DNA of 64,000 nt from Bradysia coprophila (lineage: Eukaryota > Arthropoda > Insecta > Diptera > Sciaridae). Below, one piece after another: positions 37,601 through 49,530 of this stretch. Each line of letters begins with the position of its first letter. The first letter of the stretch is position 1. Location of the stretch: NCBI RefSeq assembly GCF_014529535.1, contig NW_023503293.1, positions 7,000,844 to 7,064,843 of the forward strand. The letters are read 5' to 3'. The notes under the pieces are model-generated. The model had not been told where the DNA came from. It saw only the letters and a program-made list of their open reading frames with translations, and did not search any database. The position numbers were made by a program, and so were the translations under genes.

Positions 37601-40600
37601 ATAAAAATCGAAATTATTCTGAGATATAGCAATTAACATCGGAAGACCGCCTCAACTTTAAAATAAAACGCACTTTTATCACGATGAAAATTTGAATATT
37701 TTGGGCGCGTTTAAGGCTTGAATTAGATTCTTAGCAAAGCTTAGCTTTACCAATTATCACTGTAAGTGCGCTTCAAAAATTAAAATAAATCGCTTAAACG
37801 CATCGCTGTCTATTTTGACGTACTTATCGTTTTTGTAGGGTGGCAGTTTTTAATCAGTTTTCGATGCGACAAAATTTTTGAAATTTAAGACGTAATACTT
37901 ACGGCGTGAATTCTTACTTGACCCCACCCTCAAGTTTAAAATCTTGCTGGATTAGATTTTGGTCTCGTTAACAGCAAAAGCTGTTGTTTGTTATCCCGTT
38001 CGAATTTCGAAAAAATAATAAACTGGTGACAGTATAAAAGTATAAATTTGAAAGAATTAAATGTAAATAAGGCGAAAAACCTTCAATTGTTTGTAATAAG
38101 GACGCATGTTTGAGACAATGTTAAGGGTGATTTACATGTTAAATCCAATAGTTCTACTCGAGACTCTCGAGCCGAGAGGCGGCGTGGAACCACAAAAATA
38201 TTAAACCACTCATGTTGGAACGATCATGAGCTACAACACCACCTTTTTATTAGAGTTCTTTGTGATAAATAATGAAAATTGTTGTTTTTGCCGCGCAGCG
38301 AATTTTTTTTTTCTTAATTTTGATTTCCGTCTATAAACATTGCGAAAAATAAGGAAAATAAGGATTTTTTAATAAAATAAGGAGGAATAAGGAGGTTTTT
38401 ATAAAAATAAGGAAATAAGGAGGTGTGAGAGGCCTGATCTAGGTGTTCAGTTCAGTAATTCCATAAACTTTGAAATTAAACCCTCCAGTACTTAATTTAG
38501 TAGGTGCAAGTTGGTTCTACGAACTCCCACACCCACTTTATCTTCCAGACAACAAGAAGTAGCCACCAAATATTTCTCAACCTGTTACCTGTTAAAGGTG
38601 GTTCTGAAATGGACTGTTGGTCCTAAATCCATGGAAGTGAACATAATAAATGTCTTTATTTATAAAATGGTCTGAAAGTCTGGGCACTGGAGTATGAATG
38701 ACACGAATTGAATGTTTTTGATTTTATCATTTGTACAATGTGAAGAAAGAAATATTTTATTCTGAAACATAATGGAGCCTAATAAAAACTACAATTCTAC
38801 AATTCTACAACCGCCAAACAATTTACAAACGAAATGAAACAGAAAACACTTTATCAAGAACCAAATTGATAACGACATCCTTTCAACAATCAAATATTTC
38901 CCTTGATCTTAAGTTATTTAGCATTTGTAATTTGTTTAGTGCGCATCGAGTTGCTGTTCTTTTATATTTGAATATTTCGAATGGAAAACCGAATTTTTGT
39001 GTAAAATAAATAAGAAATCTAAAAACAGAAATCGTCTGCAAAAATGCATTCGTATCGTTTGGAAATGTGCGGATGGATATTGATAACGATATTGATCGCT
39101 TACGTAATATATTTTTCGCTTTATAATTTGCTTGGTTAAACATCGTTTTAACATAAAATTAATTTATTAGAGTTCGGTGCTTGCATCAGATTCCTGGGAA
39201 AATGTTCACATTATCTGTCCGAATAATTGTGTGTGCCAGCAGTCACACTTTATGGACTTGTCAATAGCACGTTGGATACAAACCAGACAGAGCGGATACG
39301 GTACTATAACAAGACCAGAGACCAATGAGAACGGAAATGAGGTACACTTTATGCCACTGGCAACAAATTCAGAAATAAAACTTGTTGTTGCAGGCGTATT
39401 ATGAGGACGATACGGGCAACACCTTTAATCCATTCATAAAATTTGCCATGTGTATGATGGTAGATAACGGAAATACACAAAATTTACTGATATCTTTACC
39501 ACAGGATGTCGAAGCGTTGGTACTATTGTATAGTGGAGATAACAAAAATGTTTCCAGTGAGCGTTTGTGTACTTTAATACGAAAAATGTTCAGACTTTTT
39601 CAGTAAAAATCGTTTCAGTTTCGACCAACGATATTCTACCATTCAGCTATTTAACAACGTTAGAAATTCGCGGAACGTCTACGAGCCGCGTTCGGTTCAT
39701 TTTAGACGAGCCACTGAATTTTCTAAAATTCGTTAACTTTGAAAATATCGAACTCATGGGCACCGAAAATGCCAAACGACGCTCGAATCCCAATCATCCA
39801 TCCGAATTGTTTGACTACGTACCCGAAAGCGAACGCGAAGAGTACAATGTTTCGTTGGAAATCAAAGAGGAAGTGGAAATTGTGCCGTACGAAGTTTATT
39901 TGATCGAAAAGCAAAAGTCGCAAATGCCAACGTTTAATGGATGGTCCGATCTGAATGTTCTACGGATCCATAATTGCGAACTGAACGAACTGCATTGGGA
40001 AATGTTTGACGGTCTCACAAATTTGGAACATTTGTCACTGGAGCACAACGACATCAAGATCGTTCCACCATTCGCCTTGTACGGTGCACAGCAAATTAGA
40101 ACTTTGTCGTTAGCGCGGAATTCAATTTTAGATTTCAATTATCGTTCGTTGGCTGGATTATTGAAATTGGAATGGTTGGACGTGAGCCGCAACAACTTGA
40201 CGAAATTATCAGAGTTGTCTTTTCCACCGTTTCCCAATCTTGAAGTGGTGGACTTTCGCTACAATCCCATCACGCACATCTATCCGATGTCTTTCGGTGT
40301 TATGAACAACACAATGCACATGTTTATCGGCTCGGATACTGGCAGTTTGGATTTATCTTTTGGAAGTTCATTCACGTCACTCGACCGGTTGGACACGCTC
40401 ACACTATTCAATGCCACCATTCCAGTGCTGAATCAAAAAGTGTTTGCTGGACTCAAGAGCATAACGAAGCTGACAATGCAGGGCGATATCAGACGCATTG
40501 AGTTCGATGCATTCGCAGAAATGCCGAAATTGAAAGAATTGTTTTTGAGCAAATGTAAAATCCGGGAAATTTCCATGGACATTTTCTATGGCATCAGGAA

Positions 40601-42913
40601 TTTGGAAATTGTTGACCTTTCGTCGAATGAACTGTTCTACTTGCCGCACGGACTATTCGATGAGCAGAAGAGAATCAGAGAAATATATTTGCAAGATAAT
40701 CTGTTGACCGAATTGCCGGGACGGTTCTTCGATCTGCCGTCGGTTGAATTAATCAGGTGAGTTGTAGACATATTGATGGACGTTTTAAGAGCGGTGGAAG
40801 GGTTGTAGATCTAATTTTTACTGTGACAAACATCCAATTTTTTTTTTGTTAACGAGATGCGTAGCCCATATCCCAAAGTTAAAAGACGGTTGGCCCATTT
40901 TAAGCAGACTATTAACCAATAGCAATGCATCTCATTACAATTTGCGCTTCGGTTTACGAATGGAGCCTAAGCCTTTTGCCTTCCCTCCTAGCAAAAGCTC
41001 ACCCTACTTCCAACCAAGATAACAAAATTAAAATTTCATTGCACCGCTTGGACCAAATTATTCTTATTTAAGAGTGAAACTAGCTTCTGGATATGAGTAC
41101 TATCCATGACTATCCATGTCATTCCCATTTGAATAAACGAAAATTCTTTAAAGTAATAAAATTCCAACAGTCAGTCAATAATTACTTCATGTTGTTCTGA
41201 TTACTTGCGACAAATTATAACTTTGAATGATTTGCCTGTTTCATGTAATTACTACCTCATCGAAATGCTGCACATACTTTGTTGTCTTTGAATATTACGT
41301 TAACAACGAAAACAATTTATCAGTTGATTGCTGTAGTGATAGTGACAGTGAAAAATGATTGGGCGAATTTATTGTACAAAGTGCGAAAGTAACATGAACG
41401 TTGCCGAAATGCCTGTAAAGATTTCCACAAAATTTCTAACTTTTTTGCGTCAAGTTCTTCATCACAGACTACCCACGATCGCTAACCGCAAACAGGTTTC
41501 CTATTTAAACCGATTGACTTGTTCTATTTTATTTCACAAATTAGTCGAATTCGAGAAATAAAATCCAACTTTTGCTGGAAATTTTCGGCTCGAAACATGT
41601 TCCGGTTCGATAAACCTGATGATTCGATTGTTATTGTTGATTATGATTGTGCTCGACGTGATATATACCAAAATAACCCGGAAAAAATGTTAATATTTTG
41701 CAGACTTACAGAAAATCCATGGACATGTTCGTGTCAACTGTTGGAATGGAAGCAGGGAATAACCAATAAGAAGCGAGCCGGCAAAATACCGAAAAAATGC
41801 ATCAACGATCTACAGCGTGGTGAAGTGCGATGCACCGGCAGCGGAAACGAAGATGCCTATGTCTTTGACAACAAATTGTCGCCCCGATGCGGTCTGCCCG
41901 AAGACATGAAAGACCGTAGCGTTTACTATGCACTGCGTAAAAACACAAAATGCACCACGAAACCGGTGATCGATGTGAAAAGTGAAGTGATCCGAATGAA
42001 ATTGAAAGCAATGGAAGAGTTCGTTCACAAATCGACGAATCTGCGCGGAAAGGTGGTCAGTCCGTTGAACAAGCAACGTCACAATCAGTTCAAAGCGAAA
42101 TATCGTAAAGTATTGAAAAATGACATCAAATATTTACTGAGTCAAAACGAGAAAAAGGAAGTCAACGAGGTAAGAAATGAAATATAACAAGCAGAATTAA
42201 AGGGAAAATTACTTAAAAAAAAGAAAGAAAAATTTTGTACAAAAATACAATCCGAAATAAACGAAGTGAAAGTGTCTTTGCCATCGACTGTTTCCCTATT
42301 AAAAGAAAACTTACCTCTCAGTAATGTTGCCACCGATCCTTTGTATATGCTCCGAATGCCACCTTCCTTATACAATTGCTTCGCACAGTCAACCATTCCA
42401 TTATATTTTTGCGGCTGATTGCCACCCTGTTGAATCTGTAGCAGACACTTAATTCGTTCACCAGGCGCCATAATACTGGTTGTAAACACACCGGAAAACG
42501 AACCGGCTAGGAACAGTTGTAAATTCGACAGTTTTTCGTCGGGCGTATTCTGTTGCAATCGTTTGCCCACACCGAATCCGAAAAAGCTCATCGCAAATAT
42601 CGGTGCTACTCCAGCTATCGGTGCAGACATGCCCTTGTACAGACCACGGAAACCTTCTCGCTGAACGGTCTTCCTTGCACAATCGTATGTGCCAGTGTAC
42701 ATTGGGGCAGCTCCGGGTGCGGGAAGTGGCATCGTTTGTAGTCTAACCTTAAATTGAAAGAAAATTGATTGATAGTTGAACTTTGGATCCAAAAGGTGTT
42801 TAAATGTCACTCACCTTGATAGTGTCCAGCGGATGACCGGCGAGGACTGTACAAACTCCACCAAATCCTCCAGAAATGAAATATTTAATTGGACTAGTCT
42901 TCTGTTCAGTCAT
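34604..42913 (-). CDS. colt: Mitochondrial carnitine/acylcarnitine carrier
   Basis: Four exons: 42913-42815, 42747-42315, 35029-34847 and 34791-34604, all GT-AG, giving 300 residues (human SLC25A20 has 301). It exchanges acylcarnitine for carnitine across the inner mitochondrial membrane for beta-oxidation. The Drosophila orthologue is congested-like trachea. The three SLC25 repeats each carry the PX(D/E)XX(K/R) signature: [22 protein letters not shown] and [11 protein letters not shown]. The end [18 protein letters not shown] is near identical to the animal carrier. The intron between exons 2 and 3 is 7,285 bp and contains two complete plus-strand genes. Phase 1 at both sides (AGA-G | AT-GTC) fixes the long splice. 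Confidence 0.95.
35783..36766 (+). CDS. Thr-rich secreted protein of unknown function, nested in carrier intron
   Basis: Four exons: 35783-35939, 36002-36166, 36228-36337 and 36398-36766, closing at 266 residues. A signal peptide ([21 protein letters not shown]) leads into a roughly 110-residue domain ([36 protein letters not shown]). Next is a mucin-like stretch of Thr/Glu/Pro (about residues 145-185: [20 protein letters not shown] and similar), dense in potential O-glycosylation sites. The C-terminal part has a CNCS motif and several NxT/S sites. Intron 2 begins with GC (CCAG|GCAAGT); reading on instead meets a stop. No family recognised. It lies on the opposite strand to its host gene, 0.75 kb past the host's exon 3. 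Confidence 0.65.
37203..37367. repeat. Inverted repeat with 21-bp minisatellite
   Basis: TTTTTTGGGAAAACA at the left and TGTTTTCCCAAAAA-like sequence at the right are inverted. Between them GGAAAATGTAGGAAAGTTCG repeats about three and a half times (about 37278-37346). Confidence 0.65.
37478..38436. mobile_element. Non-autonomous hAT-like element, 959 bp
   Basis: The ends CAGGCCTCTCAC and GTGAGAGGCCTG are perfectly inverted. The flanks ATCGAGGT (37470-37477) and ATCTAGGT (38437-38444) agree at seven of eight positions, an old 8-bp duplication. Both sub-terminal regions are built of AATAAGGAG/AAGGAGGTTTT repeats. The interior is anonymous, with no transposase ORF. It sits in the carrier intron between the two nested genes. 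Confidence 0.75.
39044..42187 (+). CDS. Secreted leucine-rich-repeat protein, nested in carrier intron
   Basis: Five exons: 39044-39103, 39171-39341, 39394-39556, 39604-40756 and 41704-42187, all GT-AG, totalling 676 residues. A signal peptide ([18 protein letters not shown] region) precedes an LRRNT-like cysteine cluster ([11 protein letters not shown]). About ten leucine-rich repeats follow from residue about 230, e.g. [43 protein letters not shown] and [15 protein letters not shown]. An LRRCT follows ([13 protein letters not shown] with later Cys). The basic tail has no membrane span, so it should be secreted or surface-bound. Family context: extracellular insect LRR proteins of the Chaoptin/Toll-ectodomain style, but I cannot name an orthologue. 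The last exon could continue past a GAG|GTAAGA at 42170; I kept the in-frame TAA at 42187, 127 bp before the host's exon 2. Confidence 0.85.
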
Positions 42914-43529
42914 GTTGAGTGGCGATTTTTCTCAGTTCTTTCAATTTCTTCAAAATGTAGGTATACCCTCGAACTTTGACCCTTGAACCCAATACAATTT
43001 CTGTTCAGGCAATTCTTTAATGCTCAACTATCCAGACTGAAGTGCTCTGGATTTGATGAGATGCCTGTTATAGTGTGACACGTCTTATAACAGCCAAATA
43101 TTAATGGACAAAACGAGTTTGTGTTGTAGAGATTGTAAAAGAATCCAAAACACAACCGAAAAAAAAGAAAACGTCAAATTATTTACTCTTTTCACCTTGA
43201 ATGCATACGAAAATGAACGAAAAATAAAATGAACCAGAGTCCCAACCGCAATTATATCAATTTGAATTCAATGTTGGAACTGAAAAGAAATGTTTTACAA
43301 AATCGATGTATAGTCAAGGTTAAGGGAATACATTCTCAATTTCGTTCTGTATGTTTTACAACTTTTCAGACTTGGGTTTTTCCTATCTTTTTTCTTATGA
43401 CTTCCATGGTAATATATTATCGAACAAAAACGATTTCAGACGACAATTATTAGCAATTACCGACCGAATCTGGTTCTGGTGCGCGTTTCGTTCGAAGTAT
43501 TTACAACAGACTAATACAATTAGTATATT

Positions 43530-43638
43530 ACTTCCGAGGTTTCAAGTTGTGTATTTGATAAGTGGAGTATTACAGCCCGACCAGAAATGGAGGGCTGTAT
43601 TCCCCACTTGTCAAATAACAACTTGGAACCTCGTAAGT
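43530..43638. repeat. Fold-back element, 109 bp
   Basis: ACTTCCGAGGTTTCAAGTTG...ATTACAGCCC is mirrored by GGGCTGTATTCCCCACTTG...CCTCGTAAGT with few mismatches around a 13-nt loop. Confidence 0.75.
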
Positions 43639-44468
43639 ACAATGCTTTACGTGATTAAGCAATGTAAATGAAAATGAAACATGCCGTAACACGTATACTC
43701 TTACATACTAAAACTCATTCTGTCATGAACTCTCGTCGAGGCAACATCCGAGGCAACATCCGAGGCAACATCCTTGTGGCAACATGTAAAACAAATGTTC
43801 AAAAATAAGAAAATTCATGAAACATTTTCTTATCAGTTCACATTATACTGTTAACTTCGTTGTCGTTTTTCTTATTAGGCGTATCTGTAGGGCCTTCTCT
43901 TGTCAGGACTATGTGTAGGGCTTTGTCTCATTAGGTATTAGGGATTGTCTAGGGACAACGGATATTAAGAGACGAATGTGCAACTTATAATAAAAATTTT
44001 GTTTCAAAAATGTTCTCATTCCCTAAAGTCAATAAAGATTGTGGCTAAACGAAGATGGGCAATCAAAACCGAAAATGTCATTTTTCATTGAAAGCACTTT
44101 TTGAGAAAACTTTCTCACAAATGTCACCAGAGCGTCATCAGTATAAAAAAGTATACGGCGATATGCTCAATAAGTATATGAAAGTGTATGACGGTATACT
44201 GAATATTCATATGCTGGTTTTGTATGGGAAAAATTCGAAAAAAGGGTATCCAAATACTTCACAGTTTACAAGGAAATAGTCATATACTTTCATATACTTT
44301 TCCGTCGATTTTTTTTGCTCAGGTATACTGAGGTCTAGTGTAAGTTATTCTGTCGATAACATATAATGGACAGTTTTCAGCGGACTAGACTGCTTACACT
44401 TTCAATAAAATTGTTTGAATTTTTTGTGAATGCCCATTTCGTCGTACAAATTTCCTCTCTAGGTATAA

Positions 44469-46083
44469 TAGAGAACTTTAGCAAATCACACAATAATGAC
44501 AAAACCAATAATTTCCAACAATAACGAAAACGATATTGACACGGAAAAATTTTATCATTGTGAATGGAACGAGATGGGTAAATATGTTCACAAATCATGG
44601 TGTGTTATGTGGTGGCAGAATTCAAAATTTTTCTGAAGTACTTTAAAATAAATTAAATTGAAGTAGAAAAATATAATTTGTGCACCGGACAACTTTCTTA
44701 ACAGCAGATATTCATCTTTAAAATATTTATCTAAGCCTAGGTGAAATAATAGCAGTGAAAAAGTGCTATTATTTCGTCTGGGATGAATATACGCATGGTT
44801 TGAAAGGTCTTTGCCAGTAGACCACAAAACAGGCATCACACAGTCTCGAGCTACACTTGGTTCCTGGTTGAAGATATACGAAGATGGAAAAAGGGTGTTT
44901 TTTAACCTAGTTTTTTGCCGCTATAAACGATCGTTCCGGGTGAGAGTGGGCTCATCAAATACTTTCGGTGCATGCCTAGTTTGATTAGATTCATTGATAG
45001 ATGTTGGAAAAAATGTACAACAAAAATTTTCAAAATCTGTGTGAACTTTTGACAGATCTGGGCTGGTACTGATGACGCTTAATGTGAACCTAATATGCTA
45101 GTTGTAACTTACATTATCTAAGCCTTCCATTGATAGCTCATTTTGACTGCTGGTGAATTTTACGAGTAACGGGAGTACTAACATAAAAATCTGTTATGTG
45201 GACAATCTTATTTAATTTCTTGTTTATGGCTAAAAATTCCAGTTGTAAGACAATTATTATTGAGAGTCAAAAATTGCGCAACCAATCAGAGGGTTCGATT
45301 TTATATTTGTCTCATGCTGCTGTTTCATAAAGCACTCGAGCCAAATATAAAATCGCATCCTCTGATTGGTTGTGCAATTTTTGACTCTCAATAATAATTG
45401 TCTTACAGCTAGAAATTTTGAGTCAACTTACAAAATTTAGAATTTTTGTCTAAAACGTGTCTATTTGGATGGTACAGGGAGTTACACGAAAGAAAAAAAA
45501 ATCTGAAAAGCAGCGAATGAATTTCAAAATGTGTTTCGGGTGAGCATGTGCTCCACGTGCTGTTTGTGAGGTGATGACTGGTGATGTTTCCTCTCGTTTG
45601 TCTTTCTTTTTTTTCCCAAAAATTCCCATTGATTAAACCGATAGGCTAAATCAGCGATTCTATTTCACAAGGATTCAATTTTACATTTATAAGTTATCCC
45701 AAGTTGGAGGTGCTAATTCAAAGTAAATCCTTGACAACTTGTGAAGACTAAAACCAGAATTTATTTATCAAAATTCGAAATTCACTTATTGTCAACGCTG
45801 GTCTATCGAGAGATTCATATAAATTTATTATTTTCACATGAAACGCTTATATCCTCTGTGTGACTTTCATTTGAAAATGTCAAATCACTCGGATTCAAAA
45901 ATTTTAAACACAAAATGAAAGAAGTTTGAATTCTGCCACCACTTAACACACCATGATTTGTGAACATATTTACCCATCTCGCCCCATTCACAATGATAAA
46001 ACTTTTCCGTGTCAATATCGTTTTCGTTATTGTTGGAAATTATTGGTTTTGTCGTTATTGTGTGATTTGCTAAAGTTCTCTAA
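44469..46083. repeat. Large inverted repeat (arms about 155 bp, 1.3-kb spacer)
   Basis: The left arm 44469-44624 (TAGAGAACTTTAGCAAATC to GGTGGCAGAATTCAA) is the reverse complement of 45926-46083. The same frame therefore appears open on opposite strands (MICEHIYPSR...), which is a by-product of the repeat. The spacer includes a separate perfect hairpin at 45232-45419. This may be a transposon with long inverted ends; no transposase is visible. Confidence 0.75.
45232..45419. repeat. Hairpin nested in the larger inverted repeat
   Basis: AATTCCAGTTGTAAGACAAT...GGGTTCGATTTTATATTTG mirrors CAAATATAAAATCGCATCC...TGTCTTACAGCTAGAAATT, with arms near 75 bp and very few mismatches. Confidence 0.85.
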
Positions 46084-46159
46084 TTACTCTAAGCTTGTAA
46101 CAGTTTACTCGACGATGTCGACATGTAAAAACAACTCCAGACATAACTCGAAATAAAAC

Positions 46160-46318
46160 TGAAAAGTCACGTTTTCATACATATGTATATTGACCTCGGT
46201 TTCGACCCGGGTCAACAGAATTCAAACGATACAAAATTGAAACATCCAGTTTTTTTGTGAAGTTTGTTGATTCGACACGACGCCGAGGTCAATAATCACA
46301 CGAAAACGTGGCTTTTCA
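46160..46318. repeat. Fold-back repeat with GACCTCGG centre
   Basis: TGAAAAGTCACGTTTTC and GAAAACGTGGCTTTTCA enclose TTGACCTCGG...CCGAGGTCAA. Related to 21358-21437. Confidence 0.65.
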
Positions 46319-48177
46319 TGAAAATTACGGCTATCATTGCTTGTAGGACATTTCTGCAGGACGAATGATGGAAAAAGCTGCTTGAGTAGCTATAACCACT
46401 GACCCGTATTAAAAAGAGTCAGCAAAAAGCGCTTTTCTATATGTAACAATTCGTAAACATGCATCCATATAATTACTTACACGAAGTTTCTAACTTATAT
46501 ATTTTGGTTTTGTACAAGGTTTCACTTTCTCTTATTTCCTGTCGCGTCTTCATTGGGGGTTACATTTTTGTTGATTTGTATATGGATTTTGGAATATTAT
46601 TTCTTGGACCGGGTATTGGATAAGGACAATGTCACATTCAGTCATTACTATAATAACACAAACATCGGATAAATTCAACCAACAAGGTTATTCGAATGTT
46701 ACACCAATTGTAATATTCTACATCAAATGATACACTGCACAAACACAAACATTACCTAAAGTCTCATTCGTTTTTTTTTTGGTAATTCGATGCACAGAAA
46801 AAGGTTCCATCTCACCGATTTGTCGCAAAAATCTTCACATCTGATATTTATACAAAATTGGATGTATTTTGCTGAACCTGTAGAATTTTCAACGCTTCAA
46901 TGAATTCAACAAAATGATTGTACGATGTTGACAAAAAATTACTTAAAATTGTAACAATACAAATTACGTTTTCGCGATTTCGTGATTTCGTCTTATCATA
47001 ATAAGAGTATACACACCGTATAAGACCATCTATTATATTGCATCAGACTTGCTGTGTCGCTAAGTAAGAAAGAGTCCATGTAAAAGTTATGCCTGAACCT
47101 ATTATACAGCAAAAATCTCCACTCGAACTGTAAAATCTTGATATCTTGGATCAAAATAGAGTGATTGATCCTAAATGAAGTATCTTGTAATATGCATAGT
47201 TTTACCTACTGCACCAGCGGGAAATGAGTTGGGTGGTTACTTCATTGACATTAGCGTTACAACTCACTTTCCGAGGGCTCAGCGAGTAAAATAACTTTCC
47301 TCTAATAGGGAGGGAAAATGGACTTTCCGTCTCTAGAGAAAAGTCTTTCCCTCCTTCGTAAAGGAAAACGTCATACTACAATCGGGAAATAATTTAATAT
47401 TCCGTATCACGATGGGTAAAAGTACCTCGGGGTAAACCGGCTAAACCGCTCGAATTCCTTCCCTTGCATAGTAATGTACTATACTTGTTACGATCGTTGT
47501 ATCTTGTCTTGTCTGCGTTCAGCTCGGGATTCAACTCTCACACAAGGCAAAATAGAAAGTTCAAAACAAGAATGTAATCTACTATTACACAATGTGCATC
47601 TGCAAATTTACTTGGCTCTATTGTAAGGCATTATTAAAGACGACATGCATACAATAACTGTTTTCCTATCCTGTATATAGATGGAGGACGACACACATCA
47701 AATACCTATTTAGACACGAGTTACAAATTTACAAATTCATCAATGATTCCTGCGGCTTTGGCGGAAACATATGGGATTTAAGCAAAATAGCGTCAATTTA
47801 GTCAGTAAATAAAATTACAAATTTTTCGCGTAAATGTATACAGCTAGAGCATGTTGCGTTTGTTCCGTGCACATGATTCGATGATATTAAAAACGATAAC
47901 GCACACAGTTTTGATAGCTATGAAAATCTTAAAGATTCGAAAATATTCGAAATCTTTAATTGCTCGAAGAGGACTTTCCAAAACCAAACAGCTGTGACTT
48001 CTAAGGTTTCTAACCGAGGAGGAAACCACTGGAAAAATGGTGGCAAATTAATTTCTAATTCCTTTCAATTCCTTCAATTACCGGATTAAGATAATCGAAT
48101 ATTTTTATCAGTAATAGTGACTAAAATAATCTAGAACTTAGAATTTGAAGTGAAATTATGAGAGAAATTGAATCAAT

Positions 48178-48289
48178 GAAATTAAATCTGAAATAAAATT
48201 TTGGTGTCACGACTGGGACCCGAACCCAGAACCTCCACCTTGCCGGGGTGTTGAGCTACCGTGGACATTTTAATTTCAGATCTAATTTC
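48178..48289. repeat. Inverted repeat enclosing a tRNA-like sequence
   Basis: GAAATTAAATCTGAAATAAA on the left and TTTAATTTCAGATCTAATTT on the right are inverted, and the 63-nt tRNA-like sequence lies exactly between them. Confidence 0.65.
48205..48267 (-). tRNA. Truncated tRNA-like sequence (pseudo-tRNA), D-arm shortened
   Basis: On the minus strand a perfect T-arm (CTGGG-TTCGGGT-CCCAG) and a 4-bp anticodon stem (CACC-CCGGCAA-GGTG, formal anticodon GGC) are present. TGTC(C)ACG can pair with CGTGACA as an acceptor stem with one bulge. The region between acceptor and anticodon stem is about nine nt too short for a D-arm, and position 33 is C rather than U. So this is a tRNA relic or tRNA-derived SINE head, not a working tRNA. 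Confidence 0.45.
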
Positions 48290-48660
48290 GAACCGTTGTT
48301 ACATTACTGAAGCTTGTATATGTAGCCAAACCGTGTGTATTTTATGCCAGTAATATGGGCTATTGTGCACAGATATTACTTGTTTCTAGCATTTACACAC
48401 GTTTCGTGCCACCTACATATACATACCGGATTAACTCCATTTTGTCGGATTTGCACTTTAATTCCTATTACTTCCAATAATTCCTATTAGTTTCCAATAA
48501 TTCCACGACATTTTCTGTTACTATCCAATTCATTGTCTACTTTTTAGAAACAATTTTCTATAATTTTCGTTTTTTTGATAATTTTCTAAGATTTCCTTCA
48601 AATGTAAAGAAAACGAACGAAAACCATCGAAACTACTGCAGTTTAGTAGTTGCCGAAGTA

Positions 48661-48986
48661 TCCGGTAATTAATAGGAATTGAAGGAAATACTAGAAATTG
48701 AAAGAATTGGATGAATTTGAATTACAAGCAAATGAAGATATTACGAGGAACTGACTGGAAATACGAGAAATTGAGAGAATTTGATAGTAAATGAAAGGAA
48801 ACAATCAGCGAATGAACTGTTTTTTACAAACCGAATAGCCAACACCGTAAAGTGGTCATTCTTTTTTGTGTTCATTTAGTTCTTTCGTTCATCATACTTA
48901 TCCGTATTTAATTTCATTTAAGTTCAATTTCTCGTATTTCCAGTCTATTCTTACTAATTCCTTCAATTCCTATTAATTACCGGATG
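48661..48986. repeat. Inverted-repeat element with AT-rich interior
   Basis: TCCGGTAATTAATAGGAATT(GAAGGA) and (TCCTTC)AATTCCTATTAATTACCGGA are perfect reverse complements. A third copy of the motif (CCTTCAATTACCGGA) is near 48070, so the element may be older and larger. Confidence 0.65.
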
Positions 48987-49530
48987 TTACGGAAATTCCT
49001 TCGAGGGTGTGTAATCAATAACCAGAGTAGTTTCCCCTCATCATCATGAAAGATCTCTTATTTAAGTGAACCTGCAATAGGGCATGGATCTTGTTGACGT
49101 TTTCACCACTTGTCAGCAAATTTTCTTTAGCTGAATATGGCGCTTTTGTAGTTTTCAGAGTAAAACTTCACGAAACGATCGTATTCAGCTATGAAAACAA
49201 GGATGGCGCTTTTGTAGTTTTCAGGGTACACCAGTACGTCATCCCATGCCCTATACATATTGAGAGATGCAATGAGCATAGAGCAGCAGACTGTTCGCTT
49301 AAAAATTACTTATCCATTTCGAATAGTCACTTAAAGGCGTTAAAAACATCCATTCATAATATTTATTACGTTGTAGCATAACTCAGAATTAATGAATCTG
49401 TCTTTCTCTCGCTCAGGAAAATATGAAATCAAATATTTGCAGATTATGATGACTTTCGAAATCTACTTTACAGTTCACGGAAAACTATCAGTCGATACGG
49501 ACGTGATTTCATTTTTCAAAGAAAGATACG

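Larger units (their letters stand above)
42914..49530. other. Gene-poor region between the carrier and the P450
   Basis: I see no convincing gene in 6.6 kb. It contains the carrier promoter next to 42913 and many fold-back elements, listed separately (43530-43638, 44469-46083, 45232-45419, 46160-46318, 48178-48289, 48661-48986). A tandem GAGGCAACATCC triplet lies near 43738-43775. Confidence 0.55.

Noticed and set aside
41355-41703. ORF start upstream of the last LRR exon
   Set aside because: It lies in the intron before 41704; the acceptor TTTTGCAG and phase 2 continuity place the exon start at 41704.
43229-43671. Overlapping plus-strand ORFs of 74 and 106 residues
   Set aside because: They run into the fold-back element at 43530-43638, have no conserved motifs and no supporting splice sites.
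44377-46156. Two similar ORFs beginning MICEHIYPSR on opposite strands
   Set aside because: They are the same inverted-repeat arm read from both ends; similarity reflects the DNA repeat, not a protein family.
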